A stretch of 57,429 nucleotides of DNA. Source: a virus. Below the pieces are notes generated by a model. That model worked only from the letters and a program-made list of their open reading frames with translations. It had not been told where the DNA came from and did no database searches. Position 1 is the stretch's first letter. Every line of letters starts with the position of its first letter. The stretch lies in IMG/VR virus record IMGVR_UViG_3300023184_000150, positions 1-57,429 of that record. One strand, written 5' to 3'. A program made the translations under genes and the position numbers. Of this stretch, positions 1 through 6,690 are shown piece by piece.

Positions 1-241
1 ATCCAGCGGCGGCTTATGTATATACACTAACATATACATAAACGTAGGGTGTCTCTATCCCTTCATTTTGCTTATTCTTTATCTTCAAACATCTAAACCG
101 CAAGCAATTATGCGATCTTCATCCTTTAGGGTAGTAGATGAGCACTCTTATCGGCAAGAGATTTCCCTCCCTGTGATCCAAAATCCAGGTTTCCGGGCGC
201 ACGAACTTAGCCTGCGCTAGCTTTTAACCGATTAACTGAGC
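1..241. other. Non-coding, hairpin-rich segment downstream of the homing endonuclease gene
   Basis: No convincing gene is seen. The segment looks more GC-rich than its surroundings. It contains a perfect 10-bp inverted repeat at 14-41 with an 8-nt loop, a CTCTT/AAGAG hairpin with a 6-nt loop near 145-160, and a GCGCA/TGCGC pair near 197-222. Read on the minus strand it lies directly after a GIY-YIG endonuclease gene, so it could be a structured RNA or part of a mobile intron. I could not identify the group I P7 pairing or a tRNA cloverleaf. The segment may continue beyond the left edge. Confidence 0.35.
14..41. repeat. Perfect 10-bp inverted repeat, 8-nt loop
   Basis: TTATGTATAT at 14-23 pairs with ATATACATAA at 32-41. 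The stem is AT-rich and has no adjacent T-tract, so it is not an obvious rho-independent terminator. Confidence 0.7.
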
Positions 242-670
242 CTAAATTTTATTTTTTATGTGGGAGCCATGGACACGGACAGATATTTGTCCGTTATAAT
301 ATTCGTTTGATTCTAATACTTTGCGGTCGAATTGTTCGCGGGCCTCAACGTACGATGTTTCTGCTTTGCTTTTACAATAATGTAATATTTCTCTTGTGAA
401 GTTTTCTTTACCAAATAACTCAACATCTTTGTTAAGTTCTAAGTTTGAGCCATAATAATCTTGCCAGTCGCTGTTTATCTTGCTTCTGATCTTCTTTTTC
501 TTCTTTGTGCCGTTCTTCAACTTTACAGTCTTGTAGGTCGTTTTACTAAATTTTGCTAATTTTTTGCCAATATAAAGTCTGCCTGAAGTATTGCATGAGA
601 TAAGATAAACAAATCCTACGCAATCTTCAGGCAGTTCTGTTACTATAGCACCTTTATGGTACCAAGTCAT
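242..670 (-). CDS. GIY-YIG (Seg-like) homing endonuclease
   Basis: A 142-residue protein with a compact GIY-YIG nuclease domain. The GIY-equivalent (FVYLI) is near residues 20-24 and the YIG motif (LYIGKK) near 33-38. A Lys/Arg-rich strip, a DWQDYYGS segment and a conserved Glu-containing helix (EAREQF) follow. Such free-standing or intron-borne enzymes make a double-strand cut and spread by copying themselves into uncut alleles. The gene follows the methyltransferase stop in a TAAATG arrangement and precedes a structured non-coding segment. It is probably a selfish element rather than a phage function. The exact family (Seg versus intron-encoded) is uncertain. Confidence 0.72.
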   Translation of the reverse strand: MTWYHKGAIVTELPEDCVGFVYLISCNTSGRLYIGKKLAKFSKTTYKTVKLKNGTKKKKKIRSKINSDWQDYYGSNLELNKDVELFGKENFTREILHYCKSKAETSYVEAREQFDRKVLESNEYYNGQISVRVHGSHIKNKI

Positions 671-1198
671 TTATTTTTTAACTCCAACAAAATATAAATC
701 GCAGTGGGCATTAGTATATTCAAATCTATATTGTTTAAAAATTTCTTCAAAATTCCATTTATCGGTGAAATCTTTAATTGATAAATTTTTATAATAATCA
801 GTGTCGCAAGTAAATGGGCTATCATACGGAGTAGTTCTTTTAGTACCGTGTTCTCCTCGCCCAATACTTGCACTTGTAACTATAATTAGACCATTGGATG
901 CTGTTAGATTTAACATGTTTTCAAACGTTTTATCCCATTTTGGATTATGTTCAAAACATTCTGTACTAATAGTGACTCCAAATGGTAGTTCTGATCTATA
1001 GTCCTCACCAGAACACACCACATCAACGCCTGGTCCATTTCCTAGATCGATACCGATATAAGCACAATTTTTAAAAAAATCTCGAACGGTGCCGTTGATA
1101 TTCAAACTTCCAATTTCTAAAACACGTTGGCTAGCAAAGTAATTTGGAAATTGAGAAGCAACCCTACTAAAAAAATCAACCTGTAATGGATGTGCCAT
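671..1198 (-). CDS. SAM-dependent class I methyltransferase
   Basis: A 175-residue Rossmann-fold methyltransferase. The SAM-binding motif I is VLEIGSLNINGT (near residue 26), motif II ends in IGIDLG (the ribose-binding acidic residue), and a later acidic/aromatic stretch STECFEHNP resembles the FEH motif of type-11 methyltransferases. There is no target-recognition domain, and no DNA-methylase DPPY or PC motif is visible, so a DNA substrate is not indicated. It sits between the Hc1-like gene and the homing endonuclease, last but one of a leftward operon that includes gp46, gp47 and possibly gp55. The substrate is unknown; a small molecule, sugar or protein target is as likely as nucleic acid. 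Confidence 0.65.
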   Translation of the reverse strand: MAHPLQVDFFSRVASQFPNYFASQRVLEIGSLNINGTVRDFFKNCAYIGIDLGNGPGVDVVCSGEDYRSELPFGVTISTECFEHNPKWDKTFENMLNLTASNGLIIVTSASIGRGEHGTKRTTPYDSPFTCDTDYYKNLSIKDFTDKWNFEEIFKQYRFEYTNAHCDLYFVGVKK

Positions 1199-1204
1199 TA
1201 TCTT

Positions 1205-1402
1205 TTATGCCTTGGCTGTTTTTGCTTCCTTACGAGCATTCTTTTCAGCAGTAATTTCATTGCGGCGGGCTTTAACAGCCTTGGCTAATTCACCTAATGC
1301 TTTACGGGCACGGGTTCCAGCAGCAGCATTACCTGCTTCAAATTTTGCATCTTCTGATAAGAATGCATCCATTTGATCTTTAATTTGTTGTGTTGATGAC
1401 AT
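1205..1402 (-). CDS. Small basic Hc1/H1-like nucleoid protein
   Basis: A 65-residue protein rich in Ala, Lys and Arg. The GNAAAGTRARKALGEL segment resembles the core of Hc1-type bacterial histone-like proteins, and the C-terminus is Lys/Ala-rich. I chose the start at 1402 because an AAAGGA ribosome-binding site lies at the right distance; a longer in-frame start at 1432 would sit deeper inside the upstream gene. The start lies inside the end of the AT-hook gene (about 23 nt overlap). The likely role is DNA binding in the infected cell or in the head, but this is inferred from composition and remembered family similarity only. Confidence 0.65.
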   Translation of the reverse strand: MSSTQQIKDQMDAFLSEDAKFEAGNAAAGTRARKALGELAKAVKARRNEITAEKNARKEAKTAKA

Positions 1403-1706
1403 TTTGTTTTCCTTTTGTTGGTGGTCTTCCACGTTTCTTTGGCAATGATTTTACTCTTGCCAGTTCTCTTTTTTCTGCTCTAATACCGTCTTTAACATTT
1501 TTTCGATGTTCTCGACTAACTGTAGCAGATAATCTTCTCATCTTTTTTTCTATATCTATCATGCTTTTGATACTTTTTCGAGTATCAACACCGTTTTTAC
1601 TACTAGGGCTATTGATAAATGCATGATGATAGTTATGTAAATCTACAAAGTGAGATACTAATTGTGAGTATAACTCCTTATATTTGTTTAATTGTTCATT
1701 CGACAT
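1380..1706 (-). CDS. AT-hook-containing small basic protein
   Basis: A 108-residue protein of no family I recognise. The C-terminal region has a KKRGRPP AT-hook (around residues 89-95), a minor-groove DNA-binding motif. The middle is strongly basic (SATVSREHRKNVKDG). Its ATG lies inside the end of gp46, and its own last 23 nt overlap the Hc1-like gene. It is therefore translationally nested between a recombination nuclease and a histone-like protein. A DNA-binding or nucleoid-remodelling role is plausible but unproven. Confidence 0.65.
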   Translation of the reverse strand: MSNEQLNKYKELYSQLVSHFVDLHNYHHAFINSPSSKNGVDTRKSIKSMIDIEKKMRRLSATVSREHRKNVKDGIRAEKRELARVKSLPKKRGRPPTKGKQNVINTTN

Positions 1707-3474
1707 AATCTACATCATTACTGTAAGAGGTAAAACCGTTTTCTTTGATTACTCTTAAAACATTATTCACCCTGCCCACTAGCTCATCCTTATGCGATAT
1801 TAAGTATATATTCTTACTTCGTTCTCTAGCCATCTTTTTTAGGACCGCTAGGGCACTTTCTACACCTGCTGAGTCCATTCCGGCATCTACAAGTTCATCG
1901 ATAAACAGTAAATTAATGCTTTGATACAATCCTTCCCAAACATCTCGGAAAGCAAAGCTCATACTTAGAATTAATCGATTACGTTCTCCTCTACTTAGAT
2001 TATCAAAATCTAAATCTTGCCCTAACTGAGTTATCTCAACATTTAGGTCATTTTGAAAAATAACACGATGCGGTAATCCAAGTTTATCAATATAATAACT
2101 CAACCGTTTGTTTAGATAACTTAAATTTTGATCAATAATCTTTTTACGGATAAAACTATCCTTGTTAGTTAATAGTTTGTGTAAAAATTCTTGATGATCT
2201 TTAAGTTTAGTTAATGCATTTATAATATCCCAGTTAATTTCTTGAATAGCAGTCTTTTTCAATTCTTCTATTTGTTCTTCGTAAGGATTTAATTCAGCCG
2301 CCCTTGTAGTTAAACTTTTTTCAAGACTATCTAAATTGTTTTTATGTCCTAATGCTTCTGCTTCTGTGTCGTAGAATGTTGCGGGCATACGTGGAGCAGC
2401 GCCATCACCGATCTCATCTGTAATCTTTTTTAAGTCTTGCGATACTTTATCAAAGTATTTCATTGCTTCGCTTAAATGATGTGTAGCACTAGCGGTCATT
2501 TCTTCATGTTTATGATCGTGAAGTTCCTGTTCGCAAGCATGACAAGTTTTATTTGCTAGGCTTTTTAATTCTTGTTCATACTTCTTAACTGTTTTTTCAG
2601 CCTGTCCTAGAGCAGATTGTAGTGTTGCTGATTGCTTATTAAGATTTTTTATCTTGGTATTATGTTCGTTCCACAATTTAAGTTGAGAATGTGCTAGTAA
2701 TTCTGCTTCGATATCAACATTTTCAAGACGCATCATTGCACGACCGATGTTTTCTATATCAGCAGTCTTTTTGGTTTCCCACGCACTGCTCTTGATACCT
2801 AAACTATCAATGCTTTTTTGTACATTTTCGTTAGCACCCTTAATGCCTTCTATCTTATATTGTTCAGCAGTGATAAGTTCTTTACTTTCTTTTACCTGTA
2901 ATTTAAGAACTTCTGCTTTTTCTGACAATAAAGTAATGCCTAACAGTTGTTCAATGATCTCACGCTGGTCTGCAGCCTTCATTGACAGGAACGGTTCAGT
3001 ATAAGTGTTAAGAGCAACCAAATGTTTAAACATAGTATGCGACATTTCTAGCATCTGTTCAATGGCTTTTTGTGTTTCTCTACTATCGCCCTGACTATCA
3101 TCTTCTGATTCTTCAGTTTTTAGTTGATTATCATTAACAAATAGCTTGAGTATATTAGGTTTGCGGCCACGTTCAATACGATATTTTGTGTTATTTTTCT
3201 CAAATTCAACAGTAACAAGCATAGCCTTACCGTTAGTTTTGTTAATTAGGTTTTCTTTTTTAATGTTTGTTAATGCTTGCCCATACAATGCGTAAGATAA
3301 TGCATTAACAATCGTAGTTTTACCTGTGCCATTACGTGATCCAGTATCGTCTCCACCGAGATCGAGGTTAGATCCTAGTACTAGTGTCAAGGCTTGCTTG
3401 TCAAAGTCTACGGCTTGTGTTTGATTCCCTACACTGAGGAAGTTTTTTACTGTTATATTTTTAAGATGGAACAT
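1696..3474 (-). CDS. 46: Recombination endonuclease subunit gp46 (Rad50-like ATPase)
   Basis: A 592-residue SMC/Rad50-type ATPase, partner of the gp47 nuclease in DNA end resection and recombination-dependent replication. The Walker A motif GSRNGTGKTT is at residues 45-54. Two long coiled-coil arms flank a zinc-hook CHAC at 311-314. The ABC signature LSRGERNR is near residue 500 and the Walker B LLFIDEL near 525-530. The length matches T4 gp46 (about 560). The gene starts at the stop of gp47, so the two are coupled and coexpressed. Confidence 0.95.
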   Translation of the reverse strand: MFHLKNITVKNFLSVGNQTQAVDFDKQALTLVLGSNLDLGGDDTGSRNGTGKTTIVNALSYALYGQALTNIKKENLINKTNGKAMLVTVEFEKNNTKYRIERGRKPNILKLFVNDNQLKTEESEDDSQGDSRETQKAIEQMLEMSHTMFKHLVALNTYTEPFLSMKAADQREIIEQLLGITLLSEKAEVLKLQVKESKELITAEQYKIEGIKGANENVQKSIDSLGIKSSAWETKKTADIENIGRAMMRLENVDIEAELLAHSQLKLWNEHNTKIKNLNKQSATLQSALGQAEKTVKKYEQELKSLANKTCHACEQELHDHKHEEMTASATHHLSEAMKYFDKVSQDLKKITDEIGDGAAPRMPATFYDTEAEALGHKNNLDSLEKSLTTRAAELNPYEEQIEELKKTAIQEINWDIINALTKLKDHQEFLHKLLTNKDSFIRKKIIDQNLSYLNKRLSYYIDKLGLPHRVIFQNDLNVEITQLGQDLDFDNLSRGERNRLILSMSFAFRDVWEGLYQSINLLFIDELVDAGMDSAGVESALAVLKKMARERSKNIYLISHKDELVGRVNNVLRVIKENGFTSYSNDVDYVE

Positions 3475-4487
3475 TAAAGATTATTATAAATTTCTAGTAA
3501 AGTTGTTTTGTCGAATTGATCGCTATCAATATTAATCAGTTGTTCTGTTACAATTTGATCAACACTTTCAAACTGTGCATCTGGGTTGTCATCGATAGTA
3601 CCTTCCATATTAGTTTTATCTTGAATAAGACTAATTTCACGTATATCATATTTGTCAATGAACGTTTCTTTAATGAAGTTTGCTTCTTCGTAACTGATAT
3701 CGATATCGAGATTTACTTTGATATGCATTTTAGACTTCATAATATCATCGGCTTTATCAATTAAGTCACTAAGTTTTACAGTTCTATACTTAGGACAGTT
3801 AGGCCAATCAATAAAATTAGGCTCACCGCCCCATTCTAAAGTCATCATACCACGTTTGTCGTCCCATGTATCTGAGAAGTTATGTGGAAATGCATTACCA
3901 ATATAGATCACTCGGTTATTTTCTTGACGTTTATGGAAGTGTCCGCTGAATATATAGTCAGGACCGTTAAAATCTTCTGCTCTAAGTTCTCCGTGATCTG
4001 GCATTTGTACCATAGCATTCATAAAAAACTTAGGCAATTCAAAGTGGCCAAAGACATATTTGCTTTTTATATCCTTCATAGCCTTCCATTCATCACCTAC
4101 TAGCCAAGGCACAAGTGTGACATCACCCCGGGTTGTAACACTATCTACAATAGTAACGCCTGGAACGTGCCGACCAAAAGCACTCGAGTGAATATCACGC
4201 TTGTCTTTATAGAACAGATCATGGTTACCTGGGAACCAATAGAACTGTTCAAATGCTGCGCCTAGTTTTTCTAGGCAGCGCAAACTGCTATCTAATGTGA
4301 ATAAGTTTAGACTGTTACGGTTATGACTCCAATCGCCTAGGAAGATTGCTGTTTCACACCCAGCAGTTTGTGCTTCTTGAATAAACCAATCAACAAATTC
4401 TTCACAATCTCTTAGATGTGTTGTACTATTTGATTTTAGTCCAAAATGTATGTCAGTAAAACACGCAACTTTCTTAAACAAAGCCAT
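3474..4487 (-). CDS. 47: Recombination endonuclease subunit gp47 (Mre11-like)
   Basis: A 337-residue calcineurin-type phosphoesterase. Metal-binding motifs are seen in order: D12-I-H14, GDWSHN at 51-56, GNHD at 87-90, and GHFHKRQ at 182-188. It forms the nuclease half of the gp46/gp47 complex. The ATG overlaps a good AGGAG ribosome-binding site region and follows a sigma70-type promoter at 4508-4536. Its stop overlaps the gp46 start. Confidence 0.95.
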   Translation of the reverse strand: MALFKKVACFTDIHFGLKSNSTTHLRDCEEFVDWFIQEAQTAGCETAIFLGDWSHNRNSLNLFTLDSSLRCLEKLGAAFEQFYWFPGNHDLFYKDKRDIHSSAFGRHVPGVTIVDSVTTRGDVTLVPWLVGDEWKAMKDIKSKYVFGHFELPKFFMNAMVQMPDHGELRAEDFNGPDYIFSGHFHKRQENNRVIYIGNAFPHNFSDTWDDKRGMMTLEWGGEPNFIDWPNCPKYRTVKLSDLIDKADDIMKSKMHIKVNLDIDISYEEANFIKETFIDKYDIREISLIQDKTNMEGTIDDNPDAQFESVDQIVTEQLINIDSDQFDKTTLLEIYNNL

Positions 4488-4507
4488 TAATTATTCTCCT
4501 AATTGTA

Positions 4508-4536
4508 AGTTTAGCAGATGTAATGGATAATGTCAA
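4508..4536 (-). promoter_or_regulatory. Sigma70-type promoter for gp47-gp46
   Basis: TTGACA (4531-4536) and TAAACT (4508-4513) on the minus strand, 17 bp apart. The -35 overlaps the gp55 stop codon. This would allow expression of gp47/gp46 separately from gp55. Confidence 0.6.
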
Positions 4537-5444
4537 ATCTCAGTTTGCTCATCTTCTTCAATACTAGTTTCTTCTGATTTAGGTTGTCTAAAGTGTTTAT
4601 ATAGTTCTGCTTGTCGAGCAGTTTCTTCTGCATATTCTTGTTGATATTGACGAGTCATACTTGGAGTTAATCCAGCTTCTTCTAACATATCATCACGAAT
4701 ATTTTGATTTTTCTTCTCAATGTTTAACACACGAGTAAATGAATTAGTAACTGCTGCTGTATAATAAGCAAATGGGTTCTCTGATTTACTTTCATCAAAC
4801 TGTAATCCAATTTGACTTAGCTGTAAAATAGCCTGCCCTCGCATTTCTTCATTATAAGTATAGCCCCGCCAGTTAGATCGTTGAGCATACCGCTCACTTA
4901 GTTTAATAAACATCTTACCTAAATTTTCAGTAATACGTCCATGCTCTTTGCTAAACTTACCAGTATCAATTGGTCCTTTCCAATGACTTTTACCCACACA
5001 AATTAATTCATCTTGATCATTGAACTTCCAATGTTGGAAAGGAGGGAAATTAACTTTTTCGTGACTGTCTGCGGTATTCTTTAAAGTTTTTTTACGTCCC
5101 GGCGCCATGGGAACATGCTCAAATGTCATAATACGTATAACAATATCAGTTTTAGCAATAGTTTTATAGTCTGCGGTGCATTCGGATAATTTAATTTTCT
5201 TATCTCCTGCAATTCTTGCTGCACCAAACGCTAGAATTCCTTGTCTTTTTGCACGGTTACGCTTGGCTTCTGCTATGGTCCTTATATTAACTTTGTCTAG
5301 ATTTGTTAATATTATGTCATGTTGTTGATATTCAGGTGATGTGTAACTGCTAAATGAGCATTTACTCTTATGTATCTCTGCTAATAAATCTCGATTGTTT
5401 AGGTATTTTACCTTTTTTCCTGTTGGGGATATATGGGTTGTCAT
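4533..5444 (-). CDS. 55: Late-transcription sigma factor gp55
   Basis: A 303-residue homologue of T4 gp55, the phage sigma factor that with the gp45 clamp directs host RNA polymerase to late promoters. The N-terminal VKYLNNRDLLAEI block matches the T4 gp55 start. The sigma-region-2-like part (SNWRGYTYNEEMRGQAI, then NPFAYYTAAVTNSFTR) is near residues 190-235. T4 gp55 is only about 185 residues. Here an extra segment of roughly 120 residues, containing FEHVPMAPGRKK and NFPPFQHW, lies between the two blocks. I recall a similar insert in cyanophage gp55, so it is probably a lineage feature. The C-terminus is acidic. The gene is divergent from the late structural operon. Confidence 0.88.
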   Translation of the reverse strand: MTTHISPTGKKVKYLNNRDLLAEIHKSKCSFSSYTSPEYQQHDIILTNLDKVNIRTIAEAKRNRAKRQGILAFGAARIAGDKKIKLSECTADYKTIAKTDIVIRIMTFEHVPMAPGRKKTLKNTADSHEKVNFPPFQHWKFNDQDELICVGKSHWKGPIDTGKFSKEHGRITENLGKMFIKLSERYAQRSNWRGYTYNEEMRGQAILQLSQIGLQFDESKSENPFAYYTAAVTNSFTRVLNIEKKNQNIRDDMLEEAGLTPSMTRQYQQEYAEETARQAELYKHFRQPKSEETSIEEDEQTEI

Positions 5445-5464
5445 TATTATTATTGATCTCCGTT

Positions 5465-5500
5465 GTTATAACATTATAACATTGATTATTCAAAGGTCAA
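5465..5500 (-). promoter_or_regulatory. Sigma70-type promoter of gp55 with inverted repeat over the -10
   Basis: TTGACC (-35, 5495-5500) and TATAAT (-10, 5473-5478) on the minus strand with 16 bp spacing. A 7-bp inverted repeat (GTTATAA, 2-nt centre, TTATAAC) at 5465-5480 covers the -10 and could be an operator. The ribosome-binding site CGGAG lies just downstream. Confidence 0.6.
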
Positions 5501-5531
5501 TGATAATGTTTATAAGAGCATATTATTTATG

Positions 5532-5539
5532 GGTAAATA
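5532..5539 (+). promoter_or_regulatory. Late-type promoter box before the structural operon
   Basis: GGTAAATA, close to the T4-type late box TATAAATA, lies 23 bp before the first baseplate gene. It is followed by a GAGGA ribosome-binding site at about 5549-5553. It deviates from consensus in its first bases. Confidence 0.4.
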
Positions 5540-5562
5540 TACTATACGAGGAATTATAGATT

Positions 5563-6396
5563 ATGCCAACTTCTTATACAGTAAATGGACAACCAGCAAC
5601 CGAAGCTGAATACAATGCTGCCACTTCTGAAATGAATTTTGATATTCCTGAGCCCACAGTAACTAATAATGAAATGGGATTTGATACAGAAATTCCATTT
5701 GGAGAAAGAGAAGTTCCGGGTGTGCCGCGTGGCGCAATCCCGACCAGATCTCCAAATACTGTTGTAAATTACACTGATGCTAATGGAATAACTCTTTCAG
5801 AATTTTCAAGAGTAAGAATTAGGGTACCACTTAACTATCTTAATAACTATACCATGGGTAGAAATTCAGAGTTAGGAAAATTAGGTGGAATAATTTTTCC
5901 ATATACTCCTAGTATTAGCTATGATGTTAAGGCAGACTATACAGCATCTAATCCATTACATTCAAATTTTCCTATTAATTTTTATCAAAGAAGTAGCGTG
6001 GGACCAATTAGTATTAGTGGAAAATTTACTGTAGAGAGCGCAGAAGATGCCAGAGTTTATTTGGCTACTATTCATTTGATAAAAGCATTAACAAAGATGC
6101 GATCTGGTGGTAGTACAGGCGATGAGGATAGTGGAGCACCACCGCCTATTTGCAGACTCGATGCTTACGGAGAGATGCTTAAAAATGTTCCAGTAGTTAT
6201 TACTAGTCTTAGAGTAGAATTGCCAGATAGTGTTGATTATTACACTACAAAAGATGATGTAACTGGACAAACAAGTGTTCCGGTTATATCTACAATAGCA
6301 ATTACTTGCTTACCAATGTACAGCAGAGCGGAGATGCAAAGTTTTTCAGTGGATAATTATGTTAATAATAGATATGCTGGTGGAGGATTCATTTAA
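5563..6396 (+). CDS. Baseplate tail-tube initiator/cap protein (gp48/gp54-like)
   Basis: A 277-residue virion protein, first gene of the rightward late block. The N-terminus (to about residue 75) is low-complexity and acidic. A folded core follows, with GIIFPYTPSISYDVKADY and a C-terminal block ending in SVDNYVN. Its position directly before gp53 and the hub genes, and the pattern of the core, fit the baseplate-tail tube initiator family of T4-like marine phages (gp48/gp54). I cannot decide between gp48 and gp54. It has a good GAGGA ribosome-binding site. The stop overlaps the next ATG by one base. Confidence 0.6.
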   Translation: MPTSYTVNGQPATEAEYNAATSEMNFDIPEPTVTNNEMGFDTEIPFGEREVPGVPRGAIPTRSPNTVVNYTDANGITLSEFSRVRIRVPLNYLNNYTMGRNSELGKLGGIIFPYTPSISYDVKADYTASNPLHSNFPINFYQRSSVGPISISGKFTVESAEDARVYLATIHLIKALTKMRSGGSTGDEDSGAPPPICRLDAYGEMLKNVPVVITSLRVELPDSVDYYTTKDDVTGQTSVPVISTIAITCLPMYSRAEMQSFSVDNYVNNRYAGGGFI

Positions 6397-6689
6397 TGTA
6401 TAGTAAAACTAGCCCTTATTATAAAACTCAAATAGTTAATGGGTATCTTGATGTTATAGATTTTAGAGACTTACCTATTCAGAGAGATGATATATTGTTT
6501 GAAGTAACCGCCACCTACGAAAATAGACCAGACTTACTAGCTTATGACTTATATAAAGATCCTAGCCTATGGTGGGTATTTGCAGTACGCAATAAAAAAA
6601 TACTTAAAGATCCTGTTTATGATCTAGTAGCAGGTGTAAAAATATATCTTCCTAAAATGAGTACTCTTAAATCAGTGTTAGGAATTTAA
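6396..6689 (+). CDS. 53: Baseplate wedge subunit gp53
   Basis: A 97-residue protein with the gp53 hallmark YENRPDLLAYDLYKDPSLWW in the middle, followed by VFAVRNKK. The wedge protein gp53 helps join wedges into the baseplate ring. T4 gp53 is about 196 residues; short forms are usual in T4-like marine phages. The ATG overlaps the upstream stop, and the downstream gene begins 2 nt after its stop. Confidence 0.85.
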   Translation: MYSKTSPYYKTQIVNGYLDVIDFRDLPIQRDDILFEVTATYENRPDLLAYDLYKDPSLWWVFAVRNKKILKDPVYDLVAGVKIYLPKMSTLKSVLGI

Positions 6690-6690
6690 T

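Noticed and set aside
1-39. Start of a leftward gene (MYMLVYIHK...) running off the left edge
   Set aside because: The frame is open but has no ribosome-binding site and its codons lie within the perfect hairpin. Too short to support.
1-241. tRNA gene or group I intron core
   Set aside because: A D-arm-like GCTCAGTTAATCGG string is present on the minus strand, but no T-arm or 7-nt anticodon loop fits. The GACTA/TAGTC pairing expected of a group I P7 was not found.
667-873. 68-residue leftward frame inside the methyltransferase
   Set aside because: Alternative frame of the methyltransferase gene with no start context; the methyltransferase motifs are convincing.
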